19,124 bases of DNA, taken from Kosmotogaceae bacterium UBA1373. GTDB taxonomy: Bacteria; Thermotogota; Thermotogae; Petrotogales; Kosmotogaceae. Shown one piece after another: positions 14,794 to 19,124 of this stretch (its first letter is position 1; every line of letters starts with the position of its first letter). The notes below the pieces were generated by a model. The model did no database searches and was not told where the DNA came from. It worked only from the letters and a program-made list of their open reading frames with translations. The DNA lies in contig DBRH01000082.1 of the NCBI GenBank assembly GCA_002305955.1, positions 694 to 19,817 of the forward strand. The letters run 5' to 3'. The position numbers and the translations under genes are program-made.

Positions 14794-15717
14794 ATGAAGA
14801 AGGCAGTTTTTGTAATTCTTTTACTTGTTATGGCCGTAGCAGTGGTTTTGGCGACTGATGTAGCCGTTCTTCTACCGGGAACCGTCGAGTTTTTCAGCGT
14901 GCAGCGCAGAGGTCTCGACGCGGCGGCCCAGGAGTTCGGACTCAATCTGATCTACGCCGATGCCGAATGGGACGCCGGCAAACAGCTTTCACAGGTCGAG
15001 AACTTCATCGCCAGAAAGGTCGATCTCGTTCTGCTCTGTGCGGCCGACAACATGGCGCTCAGAACGGCCGTCACCCGCTGCAACGAGGCAAATATCCCGA
15101 TAATCACTTTCACCAACAGCATCGGAACCGATCCCGAAGGAAAGTATCCCGGTGTCATCTCTCACATCGGACGGTCCGAGATCGGTTCTGGGGTCGTGCA
15201 GGCCGAGTTCGTCGAGAAGCTCTTCGGAAATGCTTCGATAGACATTATACTCATCGAGGGCAACCCCGGCACAACGGCTCAGAGAATGCGTGAAGAGGGG
15301 TTCATTTCAATTGCGAACAAGTACCCGAACTGGAAAATAATCGAGAAACGACCGATAGACGGCTGGACAAAAGAAGGAACTCTGGCTTTCATGGAAGCCT
15401 TCCTCCAGAGCGGCAGAAATGTCGATGTGATCGCCTGCCAGTGGTGGTCCGGCGCCATAGCCGCTTCGATGGCTCTCAAAGAGAGAGGCATAAGCGATGT
15501 CTACGTCCTCGGACTGGAGTACGCGAGGGAACTGGTTCCCTACATCGAATCGGGCGATGTCTACGCGACCACATATTTCTCGGTTGTAGAAGAGGGTTAC
15601 AAAGCGGTAGAGGCCGCACACAAGTATCTCACCGGTCAGGAAGTTCCGAAGTTCGTCGAGATTAAGCAGATTATAGTGACCAAAGACAACGTGAAGGAAT
15701 TCGAACCTGAGATGTAA
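14794..15717 (+). CDS. sugar ABC transporter substrate-binding protein (RbsB-like)
   Basis: A 307-residue periplasmic sugar-binding protein of the Peripla_BP_4 / RbsB type, which captures the sugar and delivers it to the permease. It has a signal peptide (Lys-Lys then a hydrophobic run) with a likely cleavage after 'VVLA' before 'TDVAVLLPG'. No lipobox Cys is present, so it is either free in the periplasm or held by an uncleaved signal. The fold is evident from 'VQRRGLDAAAQEFGLNLIYADAEWDAGKQLSQVENFI', 'VDLVLLCAADNMAL', 'ANIPIITFTNSIG' and 'GNPGTTAQRMREEGF'. ATG 14794 follows AGGAGGAG; an earlier in-frame ATG at 14758 overlaps the ROK gene end and lacks a signal sequence at its start, so it is rejected. 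The stop codon lies in a 10-base tandem duplication. The sugar cannot be inferred. Confidence 0.9.
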   Translation: MKKAVFVILLLVMAVAVVLATDVAVLLPGTVEFFSVQRRGLDAAAQEFGLNLIYADAEWDAGKQLSQVENFIARKVDLVLLCAADNMALRTAVTRCNEANIPIITFTNSIGTDPEGKYPGVISHIGRSEIGSGVVQAEFVEKLFGNASIDIILIEGNPGTTAQRMREEGFISIANKYPNWKIIEKRPIDGWTKEGTLAFMEAFLQSGRNVDVIACQWWSGAIAASMALKERGISDVYVLGLEYARELVPYIESGDVYATTYFSVVEEGYKAVEAAHKYLTGQEVPKFVEIKQIIVTKDNVKEFEPEM

Positions 15718-15730
15718 TTGGATGTAATTG
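15711..15730. repeat. 10-base tandem duplication at the end of the binding-protein gene
   Basis: GATGTAATTG occurs twice in direct succession (15711-15720 and 15721-15730). The first copy contains the stop codon TAA at 15715-15717. It leaves the reading frame of the gene intact because the duplicate falls beyond the stop. Probably a small replication slippage. Confidence 0.7.
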
Positions 15731-15755
15731 AGCGAACGGAAACGGAGGTCGATTC

Positions 15756-16973
15756 ATGTCGCTAGCGGAAAGAGTGAAGATCCTTTCGCAGCTTTTTCTG
15801 AACGAAGAGCTTACTCCGGATCTTGCCGACAGGCTGAAGAGAAAACTGGAAAAAATGAAACGTCTGGGACTGGAAGCACTGATGATATGGTCCAAAGATA
15901 CGGACAATCTCGGCCGGCTGGCTTCGATTTGCGCCCGCGAAGGTGTCTCTCCGTATCTGTGGTATCCCATGCTGGCGGACACACCGGCGCGTTTCGAGGC
16001 AAAAGACTTCCAGGTGGTGGCGGCGGTCGAAAGCGGCCGTTCCCAGATACTTGAGGCTCAGAAGGCCGGCGGAGAGGAGTTCGCCTTTTTGTGTCCTAAC
16101 AGGGTAGGGGGAGAGGAGAGATTTCTCGAGCTCTTCGAGGAGACTCTCGATCTGGCAGATTTCGCGGGGGTATTTTTCGACAGAATAAGGTTTCCCTCTC
16201 CGGCCAACGGGTTGAAGGAGATCCTCACCTGCGTGTGTGACGATTGCCTCGAGCGATCGGGGGGCGTTATTGAAAGTCTGCGAGGGGACCTGCAAAGACT
16301 TCTCAAAGAGCCGGGAAAGGCTGTCGGCGTAGAGGCCATGCCGGGGATTCTCAGAGAACTTTTCGCTTCGATCGAAGAGGCGATCATATTTCGAACGACC
16401 TCCGTTTCCGCGCTTCTTGCCGATTACGCAAGAGCGGCGCGCAAGAGGAACCTCGATATCGGTATAGATCTCTTTCCGCCATCGCTGGCGAGGCTGGTCG
16501 GTCAGGATTACACGGAACTGTCCAGGCACGTTGACTGGATCAAGCCCATGATCTACTGTAAAACCATGGGACCGGCCGGCCTTCCGATGGAACTCCTGTC
16601 GCTCGCGAAGATACTTCGAGAGCTCAACGGCAACATCTCGGAGAGAGACTCCTTATGGGTCCTCGAACAGCTGACGGGGCTCGACCTTCCGGAAAGCTTC
16701 GGAGAGCTGGCCTCAAAGGGACTGACACTGGATAACTACGACAGGGAACTCGAAAAGCTGGAGAGTCTGGACCGGGGCGGCGCCGTCAGGATCTATCCCG
16801 GCTTTGAAGCGGTGGCTTTTCCGCCCGTCTGCTCCGTCGATCCGGCCATAGTTGGAGAATACGTTCGTAGAACACTGAACAGAGGGTACAGAGGATTCAC
16901 GCTATCGTGGGATATAAGACAGATACCGCCCGCGAACCTCGAAGCGGTGGGTGATTTTCTTGCCGGGTGGTAA
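15756..16973 (+). CDS. cytoplasmic TIM-barrel glycosidase-like protein of unknown function
   Basis: A 405-residue protein without a signal peptide or membrane segments, hence cytoplasmic. I do not recognise a named family, but several motifs recall the putative glycosyl-hydrolase TIM barrels (DUF4015 / GHL-type). After an 'ADFAGVFFDRIRFPSP' strand (Asp142, FDRIRFP at 141-147; compare the FDYIRFP of those families) comes a Cys cluster CxCxxC (Cys159, 161, 164), then 'NLDIGIDLFPPSL', 'HVDWIKPMIYCK' (Asp260, like 'DFVSPMVYP'), and a C-terminal 'GYRGFTLSWDIRQIP' strand typical of a barrel end. ATG 15756 is preceded by CGGAGG. It lies between the binding protein (38 bases before) and the ATPase gene (overlapping end), so it is translated with the transporter and probably cleaves or modifies the imported sugar, or has a regulatory or structural role. 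No enzyme class can be assigned. Confidence 0.7.
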   Translation: MSLAERVKILSQLFLNEELTPDLADRLKRKLEKMKRLGLEALMIWSKDTDNLGRLASICAREGVSPYLWYPMLADTPARFEAKDFQVVAAVESGRSQILEAQKAGGEEFAFLCPNRVGGEERFLELFEETLDLADFAGVFFDRIRFPSPANGLKEILTCVCDDCLERSGGVIESLRGDLQRLLKEPGKAVGVEAMPGILRELFASIEEAIIFRTTSVSALLADYARAARKRNLDIGIDLFPPSLARLVGQDYTELSRHVDWIKPMIYCKTMGPAGLPMELLSLAKILRELNGNISERDSLWVLEQLTGLDLPESFGELASKGLTLDNYDRELEKLESLDRGGAVRIYPGFEAVAFPPVCSVDPAIVGEYVRRTLNRGYRGFTLSWDIRQIPPANLEAVGDFLAGW

Positions 16974-18501
16974 GAGTGGAACCAGAAATATTATCGAGAT
17001 CAGGAACTTCTCGAAGAGCTTTCCTGGAGTTCAGGCCCTGAAAGACGTGAGCATGGATATAAGGGTCGGAGAAGTCCACGCCCTGCTGGGGGAAAACGGT
17101 TCGGGCAAATCGACTCTCACCAAGTGCATAGTAGGAGCCTACCACAGAGATTCGGGAACGATGATCTACGACGGCGTCGAGAGCAGCTTTCTCTCCCCGG
17201 CCGAGTCTTTCAAGAACGGGATCAGCGTCATATACCAGGAGCGCAGCCTGATTCCAAAGCTCACTGTCGAGCAGAACGTCTTCCTCGGGGATGAGCTACT
17301 GAGCGCCGGTCTTTTGAGCGGCAAACAGATGAGGAAGAGATACACGGCACTCTGTGAAAAGTTCGGTTTCGATCTCCCGCCCGACGAAAAGATATACGGA
17401 CTCGGTGTCGCCCAGCAGAAGCTGGTCGAGATCATGAAGGCTCTTTCCAGAAATTCGAAGGTCGTCATCATGGACGAACCGACCGCATCGCTCTCGAAAC
17501 AGGAGGCCGATCATCTATTCAAGATCATACGTGACTTGAGGGAAAAGGAGATATCGATCCTCTACATAACTCACATTCTCGAGGAAGTGTTCAGGATAAC
17601 CGATAGAATAACCATCCTGAGAGACGGCAGAAAGGTATCCACACTCGACACCGCCCAAACCGGGAAAGAAGAGATCGTGAACCTCATGGTAGGGGAGGTC
17701 TTCCACGATGCCGAATACATATCCAGCTACGCCAGCTACGACCGCCAGCCGGTGTTGTCGGCCAAAAACGTCGTGAAACTTCCAAGGGTGAGGGATATCT
17801 CCCTGGATATTTATCCCGGCGAAGTCCTCGGAATAACCGGGCTCACCGGTTCGGGAAAGACCGAGCTGGCCAGAGTGTTGTTCGGCGCGGAGAAGATCGA
17901 GAGCGGGGAGATATTCGTCGAGGGAAGAAGGGTCGATCTTAATTCGCCGGTCGACGCCATTCGCGCGGGGATAGCCCTGATACCCGAGGACAGAAAATCC
18001 GACGGTCTCGTGCTGCTCCTGGAGGTCTTCAAGAACATAACCCTGCCTGCGATAGGAGAGTTCACGGTCGGTCCCGGATTGTTGAGCGTCCGCAGGGAGT
18101 ACGTAAAGTCACAGGAATACCACAAGAGACTCAACATACGTTCCGCGTCGATGAACCAGCAGACCAAATACCTGAGCGGCGGGAACCAGCAGAAAGTGGT
18201 AATCGCTAAATGGCTTCTCACCAACCCAAAGTTGCTCATAATGGACGAGGCGACTCAGGGTATAGACGTGAAGGCCAAAAGCGAGATCTACGGCATAGTG
18301 AGGGAACTGGCCGAGAGCGGCTTCTCCGTGCTTTTCATTTCTTCGGAAGTGCAGGAAGTGCTGCGCGTGTCCGACAGGATCATCGTGACCAGAGACGGAG
18401 AGATCGTCGGAGAGTTCGGACGCGGCACCCGTCAGGACGAGATCCTCAGAACGACTCTGGGCGGCAAGATAGAATCATCGAATCGACAGGTGGTGAGATA
18501 A
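16960..18501 (+). CDS. sugar ABC transporter ATP-binding protein (CUT2, RbsA-like)
   Basis: A ~513-residue fused double-ATPase of CUT2 transporters, which drives sugar uptake through the adjacent permease. Domain 1: 'LGENGSGKST' (Lys50), 'YGLGVAQQKLVEI' (the degenerate signature typical of CUT2), and 'VVIMDEPTASL'. Domain 2: 'GLTGSGKTEL' (Lys300), 'LSGGNQQKVVIAKW', and 'LLIMDEATQGIDVKAKSE'. In RbsA, MglA and AraG the second Walker A has Arg or lacks this Lys (for example GAGRTE), so an intact Lys is unusual, while the second 'DEPT' is 'DEAT'. The start is uncertain: TTG 16960 lies nine bases after GGTGG and overlaps the preceding gene by 14 bases; GTG 16951 abuts that site with no spacing. 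The permease ATG directly follows its stop codon (TAAATG at 18499-18504), so translation is coupled. Confidence 0.9.
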   Translation: MPGGKSGTRNIIEIRNFSKSFPGVQALKDVSMDIRVGEVHALLGENGSGKSTLTKCIVGAYHRDSGTMIYDGVESSFLSPAESFKNGISVIYQERSLIPKLTVEQNVFLGDELLSAGLLSGKQMRKRYTALCEKFGFDLPPDEKIYGLGVAQQKLVEIMKALSRNSKVVIMDEPTASLSKQEADHLFKIIRDLREKEISILYITHILEEVFRITDRITILRDGRKVSTLDTAQTGKEEIVNLMVGEVFHDAEYISSYASYDRQPVLSAKNVVKLPRVRDISLDIYPGEVLGITGLTGSGKTELARVLFGAEKIESGEIFVEGRRVDLNSPVDAIRAGIALIPEDRKSDGLVLLLEVFKNITLPAIGEFTVGPGLLSVRREYVKSQEYHKRLNIRSASMNQQTKYLSGGNQQKVVIAKWLLTNPKLLIMDEATQGIDVKAKSEIYGIVRELAESGFSVLFISSEVQEVLRVSDRIIVTRDGEIVGEFGRGTRQDEILRTTLGGKIESSNRQVVR

Positions 18502-19124
18502 ATGTCAAATCCCGGCGCCAGTTCTAAAATAACCGGCTTTCTGGGTAAATACAAAATCCTGATAGCCTTTCTCGTGTTGATAATAGTTATATCCTTCATG
18601 ACCCCCAACTTCCTGTCGTGGCGAAATATAATCAACGTGTTCAGACAGAGTTCTATAATCGGAATAATGGCTATCGGAGCCACTTTTGTCATCATTGGCG
18701 GCGGCTTCGACATTTCCGTCGGATCGCTTCTCGCGCTTACGGCCGCGATGGTTGTGGGCCTCCAGTCGTACATGCACTGGTTTCCCGCGATGCTGGTGGT
18801 CCTGCTCGTGGGGGCGGCCTTTGGGGTCGCGAACGGTTTTCTGACCTCGAAGATCCATATCCCCCCGATAATAGCCACCCTTGGAACGATGACGATCATC
18901 AGGGGCATAGTGTATATGTACACCGGAGGTTACCCGCTGTACGTGGATTCCGAGGGCTTCGCCTTCATAGGGAACGGTTATGTCGGTCCGGTTCCCTTCC
19001 CGATAATACTCCTGCTTGCGCTGGTCGCGCTGGGACAGTTCATACTGGTGAGGACGAAATTCGGGCGCTACTCCTGCGCCATCGGCGGCAACAAAGAGGC
19101 CGCGAGACTCTCGGGTGTGAAAGT
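18502..19124 (+). CDS. sugar ABC transporter permease (RbsC-like), 3' end outside window
   Basis: The first 207 codons of a CUT2 permease, open to the window edge. About 18 hydrophilic residues are followed by membrane helices around 'KILIAFLVLIIVISFMTPNFL', 'SIIGIMAIGATFVIIGGGFDISVGSLLAL', 'WFPAMLVVLLVGAAFGVANGFL', 'IPPIIATLGTMTIIRGIVYMYTGG' and 'PFPIILLLALVALGQFIL'. The segment 'GGxDxSVGSxxAL' and 'IATLGTMTIxRG' are family hallmarks, as is the coupling loop near 'TKFGRYSCAIGGNKEAARLSG'. ATG 18502 directly follows the ATPase stop, with GGTGGTGAG as its ribosome binding site inside that gene. It forms the transmembrane channel for the imported sugar. Partial because the window ends. Confidence 0.92.
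   Translation, partial: MSNPGASSKITGFLGKYKILIAFLVLIIVISFMTPNFLSWRNIINVFRQSSIIGIMAIGATFVIIGGGFDISVGSLLALTAAMVVGLQSYMHWFPAMLVVLLVGAAFGVANGFLTSKIHIPPIIATLGTMTIIRGIVYMYTGGYPLYVDSEGFAFIGNGYVGPVPFPIILLLALVALGQFILVRTKFGRYSCAIGGNKEAARLSGVK

Noticed and set aside
15762..16529. Long minus-strand open frame (255 residues) antisense to the TIM-barrel gene
   Set aside because: It is a shadow of the plus-strand gene, which has recognisable motifs, a strong ribosome binding site and operon context.
1..19124. CRISPR arrays, tRNA or rRNA genes, insertion sequences
   Set aside because: No regularly spaced repeats, cloverleaf-like sequence, rRNA signature or transposase motifs were seen on either strand.

Overview
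Gene content suggests a member of the Thermotogota, most likely a mesophilic Mesotoga- or Kosmotoga-like lineage. This is inferred from mixed clues: roughly balanced base composition, frequent AGA/AGG arginine and ATA isoleucine codons, strong GGAGG-type ribosome binding sites combined with TTG and GTG starts, a ROK-regulated CUT2 sugar ABC operon, DegV and PfkB proteins. No rRNA or other phylogenetic marker is present, so the assignment is tentative. No mobile element, CRISPR array, tRNA or rRNA was recognised.

Layout. 83-895 (minus) encodes a lipoprotein with a GldG/DUF4350-like domain. 1241-5078 (plus) holds a PfkB sugar kinase, a DegV-family lipid-binding protein and a large membrane-anchored glycerophosphodiester phosphodiesterase. 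5178-6663 (plus) is a two-gene module, a SatD-family protein followed by a DUF3307 membrane protein, separated by a very AT-rich segment with two tandem palindromes. 6706-8049 (minus) is an APC-type amino-acid permease with its own promoter and an inverted repeat over the -10 box. 8196-13034 (minus) is a 1612-residue DUF4011 / superfamily 1 helicase / PD-(D/E)XK nuclease / DUF3320 protein, a plausible stand-alone defence or nucleic-acid-processing enzyme. A 560-base regulatory region follows. From 13598 to the right edge runs a sugar-uptake operon on the plus strand: ROK repressor, periplasmic sugar-binding protein, an uncharacterised cytoplasmic TIM-barrel glycosidase-like protein, a two-domain CUT2 ATPase, and an RbsC-type permease cut by the window end.

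How the genes work together. The right-hand operon is a self-contained uptake system: the ROK protein probably senses the sugar or its phosphate and represses its own operon, the binding protein, ATPase and permease import the sugar, and the TIM-barrel protein, which has no signal peptide, probably processes it in the cytoplasm. The substrate cannot be read from the sequence. The SatD/DUF3307 pair is the most intriguing poorly understood module: SatD shows a motif layout like a class III nucleotide cyclase fused to a helix-turn-helix, and it sits next to a polytopic membrane protein and an operator-like palindrome pair. The helicase-nuclease is the clearest candidate for genome defence, although it has no recognisable defence genes beside it.
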